Source: Emergomyces orientalis
Lineage: Eukaryota > Ascomycota > Eurotiomycetes > Onygenales > Ajellomycetaceae
Direction: 5' to 3'
Assembly: GCA_002110485.1 (NCBI GenBank)
Contig: MOWL01000050.1
Span: 1 to 64,000 of the forward strand
Length of the DNA: 64,000 nucleotides
The translations under genes were made by a program, and so were the position numbers. Below are positions 43,390 to 54,595 of this stretch, piece by piece. The notes beneath the pieces are model-generated. The model made no database searches and was not told the DNA's origin. It worked only from the letters and a program-made list of their open reading frames with translations. Numbering within the stretch: the first letter of the stretch is position 1; each line of letters starts with the position of its first letter.

Positions 43390-44726
43390 TTCTGATCCTG
43401 CATGTCAATCGACCGTGTGAAGTGTATATACTCATTTAGAAAGTCTTTCTATTGTGCATCTGCTCTGGACACATCAGTGGATCTTCCCACTCTTCACTGA
43501 CTACTCTGTGTTTCCTTGTCTGTGATTCTGTCATGTTTTCTGGGTGTGATCCAGCCTTTCTCATCAGAGGCCTGTATCACAAAGTGTTGTGGCTGGTTCC
43601 TGAGCACCTCTTTAGCTAGTTCCACCGCTGCGCGCCGTTCCAGGCAGTTTGCCACTCATGCTGGGTGTGTCCCTCCACAGTTGCAGCAGACTGTCTTTTT
43701 TCCCTCTAACAGTGCTGTGCAGCTCTTGTCTGTGTGTCTCTTCACTGCACAGTGTCCACAGACATCCTCTTTTCAGCAAAATCTAGCTATGTGCCCATAT
43801 TGCTGACAGCTGTAGCACCAGGTGACTTGAGCCTCTCTATGAAAGATTTCAACCATGCAGAACTCATTCCCCAAGATAATACCACTTTCCACTAGAGTAT
43901 TTGCCTGTTGTGATGTTGCTACATGTATGATGATGCTTTCATGCAGTTTCTGTTGCTTAGCTAGACACTTTGTTATCTTGTGAATGAGCATCTTGTATCT
44001 CAGTGATAGACTCTGCTTGTACACATCATTCACTGCTTTCTCTGGTTTGTCCCAGCTAATGACCTTGAGTGAAGCACTCTTGACCAGTACTGTATACATT
44101 TTCTTTTTTATATGTATCTTGTCTTTTCATTTTTTCACTCATTCACTGCTTTTCGCCAATTCAGCCTTTGTACTGGGTGTATCCATGACAAGAATCAGGT
44201 CTCTGCTGGGCATGTATCTTGCTGCCACCACTGTGCCAGCAGTGATGTCTTTGATAGCTTCATTCACCTTCTTAACAATGGCCTCTGGGGTGCGCTCCTC
44301 CACTGCCAGTGCATCACAGTTGTGTTGAGATATCACCACCTCTCTCAATGCACACCTGGTTACTATCTTTGCTGGCGGCCCTCCATTGGCTGCTATGCGC
44401 GCCCATGAGGTCTCACTATCCAGCATGTTGCATCTTTCATTCTGCTGTGATGCGCTTGTAGCGTTCTCTAGCTTCTTTAACATGTTGTCAAGCAGGTCCT
44501 TCTTGAGCTCATTCACTGCCTTCAGAGCTCTCTGAATATATAGTAATTCTTTCTTATTAATCTTCTTGTCTTTCTCCCTCTCTCTAAGAGCCTTGGTGAT
44601 CATGCGCAGTGTTGCTGTCATACCATTTGTTGCTGCATCTCCTGCCTGCGCGGCTCCAGGTACGCGTCGCGCCGCGCGCGCACTCACATTCCCTGCACCA
44701 CCACTCTCGCTCACAGCCTCAACCAT
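43390..44726 (-). pseudogene. LINE ORF1: nucleic-acid-binding Gag-like protein, nonsense codons
   Basis: ATG at 44726 (MVEAVSESGGAGN). A charged helical region (KKELLYIQRALKAVNELKK) is followed by the CCHC knuckle CYSCQQYGHIARFC and two more Cys clusters (CGHCAVKRHTDKSC, CCNCGGTHPA). The frame is interrupted by TGA after KSSE, after VKK, after ARFC, after THPA and after TQSSQ, without frameshift. ORF1 proteins coat LINE RNA. Confidence 0.65.
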
Positions 44727-44857
44727 GGTGTCTGAGAGTGTGTGAGCGAGCTGATACCCTTCAAGACTCTCTGTGGTACAAAAGCAATCATGATTTAGAT
44801 GTAAAAGAATAAAATAATTTTTGATGAGATTTCCCAAGATTTGGTCTTTGAGCCTCA

Positions 44858-47350
44858 AAACAGTGTTTGTATGAAGAAAATGAAGAAATTCTTCTTATTC
44901 TACATTTATAAGCAAGACAGCTGAATGAAATTATTAAGTTTAAACTTAATATTTCTTCAAATCTGAAGCTAGTCTTGAAAAAAACTGAAAAATCTATATC
45001 TTAAAAAATCTCTTCTGAATCTTGTTCAAAAGAAAACACTGAAAATGAGACAAAAATCTATACTCAAGCTCTCAATAGCTCATAAAATATTGAAAAAGAA
45101 AGACAGCTGAAAAAAGCAGAAAAAATTTTCTCATTAGTTGAGAAAAAAGAACAAAGAAAAACTTAAAAAGAGATTAAATTTCTTGAATTAAAAAAACAGA
45201 GACTGATTTTAAAATTTAGTGATAGAACTATCTTTGAAAAATCTATTCTAAATGATTCTAAGTTCATTTTTAAACTTAGAAATGAAATCAATCAAAACTT
45301 TCATTTTAAAATTTAAAATGAAGAATTCAAGTCAGTTATCTCATCAATTAAAATCTCTTTTCTGAGAAATTCAATTGTAATTACTGCTATGCCAGATTTT
45401 AGCTCTGAATATCTAATTCAAAATGAAAACTGCTGAAAAGAGATAATTCAAAAAGCTCTCTCTATTGAAGTTTTATATGAAAAAGATGAGAAATGAGGAA
45501 AATTTATACTATATAATATTTCAGTTGAAATCTTTGATCATGAAAAAGACATGATAAATTTGAAAGAAAAAATTGAAATATATAATTCAATTTCTTTGAA
45601 AAAAACCTCAATTTGGCTCAATTCTTATGAGTAAAGACAAAGAAATCAAAATACTTCAGTTTTAATTACTACAAATACAATAGAGCAGTCAAAAAGACAG
45701 TATATTGTAATTGAAGAATTAAAAATGAAAGTATTTGAATTCAAAGATTCAAGAGAGAATATTAAATCTCAAATTCAATATTGAAACTGTCAGAAACATG
45801 AACATTTTGCAAATACTTGTAAAAGAAATTCTAAATGTCAGTTTTGTGCTTTAAATCACAAAACAAATGAACATTCTTGCAATATATATAAAAAAATAGA
45901 TGAAATCTGTAATCACACTGAAATCAAATGCAGTAATTGCTATGAAAAATATATATCTATTTTAAAAAATTGTATTTTCATTTTCAAGAAAAAGTCTTTC
46001 AATAAAGATGTGAAATGAAGAAAAGAAACTCAAAATACAGAGAAAATAAATAAAACTATAAAAAAAAGAAATTCTCAAATATTTATTTCTTCTGAGTCAA
46101 ATTCTTTTTCAAAAAATAGACAGATCTTAAACTCTGTTACATTTATAAAAATGAGAAAAGATAAAGAAAATCTCATTTCAATGAAAGCAGTAGAAGTTTC
46201 AGCTCTGAATACAGATAATAGATATAATCTATTATCTGATTCAGAATAAAAGAAACACAGCTTCAATTTATTCCTTTTATACATGTTTACTACACAAAAT
46301 AATAATAAAAAGAAGAAAAAAACTATTAAAAATGCTTCAAAAATAACTTTTATTCAAAACAATGTTGATAGAAATAAAGATGCTATCTATTCATACTTAC
46401 AGATAGACTTTGAAGAGCAAACTACTTCATTCTATTACAAGAGTTAAATTTTAATATAGAGCAACAATTTATAATTTCTCATTCAAGCTATCACTGCTTT
46501 TTATCAGAGAAATCAGATGTAAAAGCAAGAGTTGTAATATATATAAGAAAAAGATCAAGATTTCAATTCAATATAAAAAGTAATTATATATCTAATTCTG
46601 ATATTCTAGTTGGAGATATTATAGATACAAGAAATCAATTTGACAGTATTCAATTGATAAATATTTATAATGAAAAATCACTGAAAGTAAATGATAATTC
46701 ATAAACAGTTGACAGAGAACTGCTGAATTTAAGTTCAGAAAAAAATGCTATTATATGTGATGATTTCAATGCACATTATATATGACGGAATTCTGAATGT
46801 GATTATTCAATAAGATCAGAGAAAATAGTAGAGTGGACTCTACAACATGAATTAGATATTATAAATGAAACTGATAGACAGACCTTCTTGAGAAACAACT
46901 TAATGAAGAAATCAATTATAGATTTAATCTTTCTATTAAAAAATTTGATTGAAAACAAGATATATAATTAATTTATTAATTCAGAAGAAACATCAGAATC
47001 TACTCATGAAGTTATTCAATTTAATATTAAAATTGATGAAAAGAAAACATGTGAGAATCCTCTACTATTAAATTAATATAATTTTGAAAAAGCTGAATGA
47101 TCTGAAATTGATAAGAGAATTGAAGAGTTAAAATTTGAAAAAAAAGAAGAATTATCAAATTGAAATGAAAAGACAATAATAACAGATATAATACTAGAAA
47201 GTAGAACTAATATAATAACTGAAATTATATTAGAAAGTATTAAAAACTTTATATCAAAGAAAAAGCTCTCAGAATTCTTAAAATCTTGATGATCAGAAGA
47301 AATAACAGAAAAAATAAAAAATCTAGCAAAAATAAAAAAAGAATGAACAC
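44858..47350 (+). pseudogene. Older plus-strand LINE, continuation (ORF1 end, endonuclease)
   Basis: It resumes the ORF1 frame cut at 39679. Zinc knuckles are visible near 45780-45900 (NCQKHEHFANTCKR, CQFCALNHKTNEHSC), with TGA where the knuckle is usually preceded by Trp. Endonuclease pieces follow at about 46690-46940 (NAIICDDFNAHYI, WTLQHELDIINETDRQTF, KSIIDLIFLLKN). The rest of ORF2 is missing. It is very AT-rich with many stops. Confidence 0.6.
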
Positions 47351-47370
47351 TAATTATAGAGACAACACTT

Positions 47371-47885
47371 TCCCCCGAACCAGCCCAATTCTTCGAATTA
47401 GAAGATGAAAAGACATCCATTTGAAAGCTCTTGTTTGAGAAAGCAATTTATTCACTTTTTATTAAAATTGAGCGCGAGTTGGTGAAGCTATTGAGGAAAA
47501 CATGTTTGCAACCTCTAAGAGGAAAGAAAATCACACTTCATCACATAACTTCATCAGTTTCGGCCCAATTTACATAGAATTTTGATAGAAGCTAGAACAA
47601 ACCAGATATTACAACTGTCTCAATTTTGAATTCATTCCGACCATCTCTTTCTGAACAATTCATTGTCAAAACCTGCGTGAAAACTCTGATTGATTTTCAT
47701 GTTCCTTTGCACCAGTGCCAAGTCTTTTCCCCGTACCGCCCTACCTCGCCCGGCAGAAAAGTGACAAAAAATACCTCAGCACAGATCACACGTGACCTAC
47801 CCTTCAATCAGAAATTCCCCGAAACCTACCCTCTCTACAAAACGGAACGAGAAAAAGTGGAAATATCAGTATTTAAAAAATAGCT
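47371..47885 (+). other. Island of normal composition with an 85-residue ORF
   Basis: CCCCCGAACCAGCCC, CCGTACCGCCCTACC and similar words stand out in the AT-rich block. A frame at 47626-47883 reads SEQFIVKTCVKTLIDFHVPL and YRPTSPGRKVTKNTS. I do not recognise it. It could be a later insertion or a remnant of the original host sequence. Confidence 0.3.
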
Positions 47886-48185
47886 TGATCCCTGCAAGTA
47901 ATATATATACATACTTGTATATAATATATTATTATATAGGAAAATAGTACAGATTTAGTCTGTTGATTCTTCATTTGCATACTCATCTGTGTGACTTAAT
48001 AAATTACATTTATTAAGAGCTATCTAGTAAAATATATGAGATTAATTTGAATAGAAAAGGAAATCTATTCAGTATTAATTCATATTGATATTTCAGGAAT
48101 ACAATCTTGATTTGAGGTGGGGCCTATTTCAAGCAGAAATTTTGAGAAGCTTTTTAAATTGAAAAAGACAAAATTTGCAAGAGTT
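47886..48185. other. AT-rich spacer, no gene
   Basis: No coding or repeat feature recognised apart from TA-rich runs near 47900-47940. Confidence 0.4.
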
Positions 48186-48650
48186 AGAGTGTTTTTCTTG
48201 ATTTAGCTCTGAGTAAATAAATCAAGAAAATTCTACACAAATTCATATTTCTTTACTTCAGTGACTAATTCAGTTTTTGAAAATAATCTCAATTTTGAGC
48301 TGCATACTTGATATGTGGGGAGAAGTTTAGAATATTGAATATTTCTGAATAGTTTTTATCAATTTCTCTGCAAAAAATTGATTTATTTTGTCAGTTTTTC
48401 TCTTAAAAACTGTCATTTCAACTGAATAACTTGTTATTCATTGAAATCAAATCTTTTCTTTTCACTTTGTAGCACAAGAAAGAAGTCTGTGAAGATTTAA
48501 TTGATTTATCTCTAAAAATCAATATCAGTTTATTAGATTCTCTAGAAAAATCTAATCTAGTTACTATCACTAGTAGGAAAAATAGTCTGAATTATGTCAA
48601 ATTCACCTGCTTCTGTAAATATGATGTCATCAATTTGAGAAAATGATATT
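48186..48650 (+). repeat. Second copy of the LINE leader (matches 39027-39530)
   Basis: GTGTTTTTCTTGATTTAGCT, GCATACTTGATATGTGGGGA and AGCACAAGAAAGAAGTCTGT recur in order and orientation. The ORF1 start is also present (MSNSPASVNMMSSI, then TGA). It is cut off near 48650-48670, where GC-rich sequence of DUF3435 gene B begins. Confidence 0.7.
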
Positions 48651-48672
48651 TTTCTACATGTTAATTTTGTTT

Positions 48673-49176
48673 TGCTCTAGGGCGGCTTTTCCAGGCCTGT
48701 TTTCACGCCATTTTCGGCCTGTCCAGCGCAACGCACTCCGTCCACGACACACCGCCCAACCGCCACGCACCAACGACCATGTGCCGGTGGGTCGAGGGAC
48801 GAGCGACGAGTCGCTCGTCCCTCCGCGCTCTCTCTCAATCACCCACTCCCCTTCTGGTGTCTTCCATGGCCACGGTTGTGTATTTTTATTCATGGGCCAC
48901 TTTCGGCCTCCCTTTCAGTCACTTTGCTCACCCTGGCCACCCGCTAATCCATCATGGCTCGATATAATGAGGGGAATCCGCTCCAATGCCCTCGAGGCAT
49001 CCCTCCTCCACATCATCCCCTCCATCGCTGTCTCTACGTCGAGAGTTATATATCCACCTGCACACCAAGCAGGCCTGGCCTTCTACACAGCACACCGCGT
49101 CGGCTGGTCTCCACTCCTCGCTCCTGCCACCGTTTAATCGACCGTCCTCGGTTCGGGCCTCCAAACCGCCGTGAAC
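48673..49176 (+). promoter_or_regulatory. 5' flank of DUF3435 gene B
   Basis: GC-rich sequence beginning abruptly after the AT block and running to the ATG at 49177. Pyrimidine-rich tracts near 48985-49130 are usual for a fungal 5' UTR. No clear TATA box is seen. If gene B is a captain, an element end should be here, but no terminal repeat shared with the flank of gene A was found. Confidence 0.4.
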
Positions 49177-51768
49177 ATGCCAAAGCGTCGTCGAAGCCGG
49201 GTGACGTCTAGCAAGGACGGTGACACGACTGACGAATCCTCCCGCTTGGACACGAACAGCCAGTCCGATCGAGGATATGAGACCGAGTTGACTGAGCCCG
49301 ATTCCGATGCGCCTCGCGACAGACGCAAGGGCAAACGTAAGCGTCGACAGCTTGCCTACAAGCCGAACACACCAGTCTCCAAGAAACATGCAGCTGCCAC
49401 TGCCACCGACGACTCGGATGATGATACGGACCCCGAGGATGATACGGACGACGAGATATCGTCGGGGGACGAGGACGATGACTACTCCCCTGGCGCCAGG
49501 GCCCTCATCGGTCGAATGGAAAATCACTGGCAGCGGTAGGCTCCCCCTCCCCCCCCCCCCCCACCCCCCCCCCCCCACCCCCCCGATCCAAGACTGATAG
49601 AGAAACCATCTCCAGATACTGCAGGAAGAAAGAGGCGGAGCCATCCGCGGACCCCAAGTGGCGGGACCCGATCGACGCTGTCCGCGCTGCAGGGCGACGC
49701 GATCTGTACCGGTTCTTCAACTGGCGCTTCGGACTGAAGTTGGGGAAGGGAGGCCGTCGACTGAAGGGGACGAACAAGTCGAGCGCCCTGAATGGCGACT
49801 GGAAGTTCTTCCTGCGCTACTACGAGGGTGCCACTGGCACCAAGGTCGACGGACGGCTGATGCGGCTGACGCGGAAGGTAAGTCCCAACTTCCCATCCGG
49901 CGCGCCGATCGACGAGGCTGATCGTCATGGAAGAGCCTTCGACGGCTGGCCAAGAAGCACGGGCTGGACACGCAGGAGAAGGAGAAGACCCCGGTGTATG
50001 TGGAGGACATGTCTCCACTCCAGGAGACCGCCCTGCGGACGCAGGAGAAGAGATTTTGGCTCGGGCTGCAGCGGATGCAGATCTGCCTCTACAACCTGCT
50101 GGGCCTCTTCACGCTGAACCGGAAAAGCGCCATCCTCAACCTGCGATATAGGGACCTGAGGGTGTCACTCCAGCGGGATCCTAGCGGCGGGCCCCACCTC
50201 CCGACGGTGGAATTCCGCTACAGTTTTACGAAGAAGCACCTCGGCCTCACACAGGCGTATGTACTCTCCTCTGTCGTTCCCAGATATGTACACTAACTGA
50301 CCGCTGGCTAGGAACACCTTCATTCTACCTGAGATCATCTACGACCCATCTCTAATCCTCAGTCCACATAACTTTCTCTTTGGCATCCTGTTCTTCTTCG
50401 GTGCCTTCAAGGCCACCAACCTCACCTCGATGGAGAAGCTCAGGGGACTGACGATCGGGGGCGGCCGACAGCAGAAACCGATCCCGCTGAAGCCAGAGAT
50501 GGCCGACCACTTCGTCTTCTGCAAGGTGACGAAGGAGGGCGGTAAGGTCCGCATCTTCCCCGAGGAGAAGATGGATCCTTCGTCCGCCATCCGGACAATC
50601 GCCGAGATCTGCGGGTTTCTGCACCCCTGGTTCAACCATCGCTGCCGGTACGGCGGGGGTCTGATCCTCAACAAGAGTGGTAAGAAGAAGAAGAAGCCCT
50701 CATCTCTTCCTGTCCGGATAGACCGCGTGGGAAGCAAAGGCACTGACAGGGAACGATGCAGGGTTGGTCGGCGATGCCGAGCAGAATCTGGTTCTCAAGC
50801 ATGCCAGCATCCGTACCTTTCTGGACCACTATATTCCGCGCACGGTGGGCATCAACATGCAGCCACTGGTCAGCGGTCTGGACCCCAACGCTCCTCTGAT
50901 GCGAGCGATCACGCGGATCGGCCGCTGGCTCGACAAACGGCGCCCACGGCATCTGACGGATGCGCAGAAGGCGACCGTGGAGCAGGATCCAGAGCTGCAG
51001 GAAGCCATCCAGAAGAGGGATCGGGCCGAGCGGCGTGCCGTGCAGGCCAACAGCCCCGAGGCAATCGAGAAATTCGAGAGACGAAAGGACGATGTGAAGA
51101 AGACAAGGAACCGTCTTCTCTACAGGTACAGGAAACAGGTCCGCGAGGAGTTTGACGACGAGCAAGCTGTGATCGACATCGAACGGCAGCTCTCCGGCAT
51201 GGCGTTGGACGACGAGGCAAAGGAGACGCTGGAGGAGGAACAGATGCTCCCGGCGCAGATCCATCTTCTCTCAAAGCTCCTGACGTGGCCGACATCCAGA
51301 TCAGTGGAAGAGGAGCTGCGGCGTCGGGACGCTGGGGTCGAAGCCGTCCGGATGTACTGTGGCGTCCTCGAGGGCGGGCCGCGCCGTGGAAGGAGACCAA
51401 AGGCCCCTCCACCCTCACCCCCGCTCCCGCCCACGCACGCGCTTGGCGACACCGACGACAGGACCAAGACGCACGATGAGGTTTCGCCGGAGGGGTGGGG
51501 TGATGCCCTCCGTGCGGCCGAGGAACACATCCGCAACGCGAAGAAGCCTCGGGGTTGCTTTGAGTGTTTTGCGCATCCCGGATCGTCGGATCACCGGCGC
51601 ATTCATCGATACTCGCGGCCCGCGGATCTGGGCCGGCATTTCCGGGATGATCACCTCCGGCATCTCAAGGACGGGGAGCCTGCGAACTGCAGCTGGTGCG
51701 AGATCGAACTGGAACACAAGATGCACGTGCAGAGCCATGCGAAAATGGTCCACCGAGTGCTAACATAG
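49177..51768 (+). CDS. DUF3435 tyrosine recombinase-like protein B, 772 residues
   Basis: Five exons: 49177-49535, 49616-49877, 49934-50256, 50312-50679, 50762-51768. All phases close, and intron positions match gene A. The N-terminus is basic then acidic (DDSDDDTDPEDDTDDE). The arm region (DLYRFFNWRFGLKLGKGG) and catalytic region follow gene A. A plausible tetrad is R270 (LNRKSAILNL), H424-x-x-R427 (NHRCRYGGG, His where gene A has Tyr) and Y461 (FLDHYIPR). RQLSG and a charged coiled region precede two C-terminal Cys/His fingers: a long-loop one starting CFECF, and CSWCEIEL..HAKMVH. Intron 1 holds C-runs. The open frame and conserved splicing suggest a functional gene. Divergence from gene A is substantial, so they are not recent copies of each other. 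Confidence 0.85.
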
Positions 51769-53170
51769 GCCGCAAGGGAGGGAGAATCCGTGGACTATTG
51801 TATTGGCTTGCTTTGTTCACACATACATACACAATTGTTAGGATAGCATGGTAGCATCACGAGCTTGGTGCGCTAGCGAGCTGGCACCATTGTTGACTTT
51901 GTTTATTGGATGGCAGCCGAACTGAATTTACTTAGCGGGGCTAGAAGATTCTTGTTCTATATCTTAGACCAAATATATATTTATGGATATGTCTCAACCT
52001 GCTGCATTTCTGAGCTGTCTTTCATTCAAGAGCTAAGGTCTCAGTTCCATCAGATTTCTATTAAAAACCCTTCACGCCGTCCTTCCCCCTCAAATTCGAG
52101 CCCGGCCTTACCCTTCAAATATGCAAGCAACTCCTTAGCAAAGAAACCGTCAATTCTTCGCGTGCGTAACGTTAATGCGTGCCAGTGCTCGTACAAATTC
52201 CACTTCCCTGAGCTAGGAGCCCCTAAGCCAGATCTTCATAGATTTGGAGTAATCAATACTGATCTTTACTTGTTTTAGAACATTCAAAGGAAACCCTTTT
52301 CTTCTCTCATTGATTCTTGAATGAAATGCTCTCTGCCGTCCTTGGCTTGTTCATGTTTTCTCGCCTTTTAATTTCTTCCGGTGACTTCATCCTAAAGGAA
52401 ATCTTGCTATGATATCATGCGAAAACTTATCATATGATTATGCACGGTCCAAATTTTAGTTGTAATTTTAGTTTGTAAGGGTTATTAAACTCATGTTTTT
52501 TCCCGGCATAAAGGCTGCTTCTGTTGAAAGATACTTCGAGCGATCGGTCATTCTATTGTAGACTCTGCGATCCAAAATCGTGTAACCCACCATTTTGACA
52601 ACGCACAACTCATCCTCTTTTGCAATCCATTTCTGGCACCCGCCTATTCTTGTTTCTTGCTCTCTCCTGGGAAATTGGCTGGCACTGGAATGGCAGGCAC
52701 TGAAAATCGGCTTGCATTATCTCCCAGCTGGTATTCAAAGACAGCTGCAAGCCCAAAAATAGTTCTCTTCTCAGGGCACGGGGAGGAATATAGCTATGGC
52801 CATATCCTCGAAACCGTGGCCCCATGGTGCGTATATGGGTACCCCACCTTCCCTCTTCAACCGTCTACCACCAGGTAAATATTTTCTTCCAGTGTCGTCC
52901 CATTGCATGATATGCGTGGAATAACGCAACCATGCGCCAAAATGGTTGGCTGGTAGAGGGTTCTCACCAGCTCTACCCCAGAAATCTTCCTAAAAGCTCA
53001 CGCTCCAATTGGTGAGTCTCCAGCGGCTATTTCAGGCACCTTTTTAGCTTTAGAAACCTTTTTTTTTGACTTTTTTTTTTTTGAATTTGTGTCCTACGCT
53101 TTTGATCTTAAAGGGGAAAGGAATAATCATCATCATCATTTTTGATCTCTTACATTCTATTTTCTTTACT
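51769..53170. other. Intergenic, no gene supported
   Basis: Several open frames (51910-52278, 52657-52878) lack motifs and splice logic. T-runs occur near 53055-53090. No RNA gene is seen. Confidence 0.4.
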
Positions 53171-53640
53171 AGTACTTTCTTTGCAAGACAGTTTTTGTTC
53201 TGGGACATTTTTGTTGTAGTGCTGTTTTTGTTGCAAGACAGTTTTTTGTTCTGGGACATTTTTTGTTGTAGTGCTGTTTTTGTTGCAAGACAGTTTTTTG
53301 TTCTGGGACATTTTTTGTTGTAGTGCTGTTTTTGTTGCAAGACAGTTTTTTGTTCTAGGACATTTTTTGTTGTAGTGCTGTTTTTGTTGCAAGACAGTTT
53401 TTTGTCCTGGGACATTTTTTGTTGTAGTGCTGTTTTTGTTGCAAGACAGTTTTTTGTTCTAGGACATTTTTTGTTGTAGTGCTGTTTTTGTTGCAAGACA
53501 GTTTTTTGTTCTGGGACATTTTTTGTTGTAGTGCTGTTTTTGTTGCAAGACAGTTTTTTGTTCTGGGACATTTTTTGTTGTAGTGCTGTTTTTGTTGCAC
53601 GACAGCTTTTATCTTGTAATATTTCCATCGCAAGACAACT
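53171..53640. repeat. 52-bp minisatellite, about nine copies
   Basis: GCAAGACAG followed by a T-run, TGTTCTGGGACA, another T-run and GTTGTAGTGCTG repeats about every 52 bp. The last unit is diverged (GCACGACAGC). Because 52 is one more than a multiple of three, and no unit contains a minus-strand stop in any frame, the minus strand is open in three frames. The Lys/Gln/Asn-rich translations are therefore artefacts unless shown otherwise. Confidence 0.85.
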
Positions 53641-54339
53641 TTTATTGTGGCCTTCAAATGTGTCCCAAGTTCTCTGTTAAATCCGTGTTCATCGTAAGAA
53701 CCTTCTAGATGCATTATGCTGGAGTCGGCCGCCAAATCCAGAGCCAGTCGCCGGTCAATGTTTTGTGACTGCTGACTTAAGCACAGCTATATATGTTACG
53801 TCTGTTATCTATCACTGGCAATCTCTCGCCATGGCTAATTAAGTGTACGTGTTTAAAGCCTTGTCAAGGTCTATAGCTGTAGAGCTGTTTTGAGCTTATA
53901 ACGGTATTGGTACAGTATCGCAACCTTAATGGTCCGGACCACAAGGACGCCAAGCCGTGACTTTAGTAAAGGTGATTGGTGGGTTTTTTCAGTGACCTTG
54001 CTAGTAGGCTTCAGTCTTCATCCCAACAATTCAGCTGCATCTTCTTCTTTTTTCCTTTTTTATTTTCATATCTTCATCTGACTTAGAAAGTTGCTTCTAT
54101 GACGGAATTATTAGAGTTTTCAGATATGTTTTACAGCACTAGGTCAAACTATGGTGATGTTTTCTACCTAATAATTTAAATTTTGCTTGCTCTCTACCAT
54201 CCTTCATAGCCTACAAATGCGAAGTTGCTGTTGGCTCGCTTCTTAATCCATTCCAGGCTTCCTTCTGTAAATGAATTCAGACTATGGCATTAAACCCTGG
54301 GACTATATCATGTGAATAGTTGTGACATGATATCCGGCA
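53641..54339. other. Intergenic, no gene seen
   Basis: Between the two minisatellites. No coding motif recognised. Confidence 0.4.
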
Positions 54340-54595
54340 TGACCAGCCAGAAGCCTCCCTAGGCCAGCAGTCTCCCTAGGCCAGCACTTTCCCTAGGCCA
54401 GCACTTTCCCTAGGCCAGCAGTCTCCCTAGGCCAGCAGTCTCCCTAGGCCAGCAGTCTCCCTAGGCCAGCAGTCTCCCTAGGCCAGCGGTCTCCCTAGGC
54501 CAGCAGTTTCCCTAGGCCAGCAGTCTCCCTAGGCCAGCAGTCTCCCTAGGCCAGCAGTCTCCCTAGGCCAGCAGTCCTCCCTAAGCCAGAAACCT
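54340..54595. repeat. 17-bp minisatellite, about 14 copies
   Basis: TCCCTAGGCCAGCAGTC repeats in tandem with small changes (CAGCACTTT, CAGCGGTC). Each unit holds the palindrome CCTAGG. Units are directly adjacent, with no spacers. Confidence 0.85.

Larger units (their letters stand above)
39680..44857 (-). mobile_element. LINE retrotransposon (Tad-like), nearly full length, inserted
   Basis: The left end is an (AAT)n tail on the minus strand (39680-39700), a usual 3' end for this group. It is flanked by a 15-bp target duplication: AAACAGTGCCTGTAT at 39665-39679 and AAACAGTGTTTGTAT at 44858-44872, with two C-to-T differences. It contains ORF1 and ORF2 in the usual order and sits inside the ORF1 of an older plus-strand LINE. 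Confidence 0.8.
34228..48672. other. AT-rich block of nested, hypermutated retroelements
   Basis: Between the two recombinase genes, composition changes sharply at both edges. In 34801-35100 I counted 28 CA and 21 TG but only 2 CC, no GG and no CG. Classical RIP would instead remove CA and TG. Inside lie a Ty3/gypsy relic, pieces of at least three LINE copies and two islands of normal composition. Coding relics mostly keep their reading frame and carry nonsense codons, many of them TGA at conserved Trp positions. Confidence 0.75.

Noticed and set aside
47073..47420. Ser/Ile-rich minus-strand ORF
   Set aside because: It is antisense to the AT-rich plus-strand LINE and its composition follows from that. 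No motif is seen.
34228..48672. Classical RIP as the explanation of the AT-rich block
   Set aside because: Sampled counts show CA and TG abundant and CC, GG and CG missing, the opposite of CpA-directed RIP. Full counts are still needed.
31196..51768. A defined Starship element
   Set aside because: DUF3435 genes are present, but no target duplication, terminal repeat or empty site was found, and the two genes point away from each other. Only candidate modules are claimed.
53050..53735. Long Lys/Gln-rich proteins on the minus strand
   Set aside because: They are translations of a 52-bp tandem repeat in rotating frames and are not supported as genes.
54340..54595. CRISPR-like short direct repeats
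   Set aside because: Units are contiguous with no unique spacers, and the genome is eukaryotic. This is a minisatellite.
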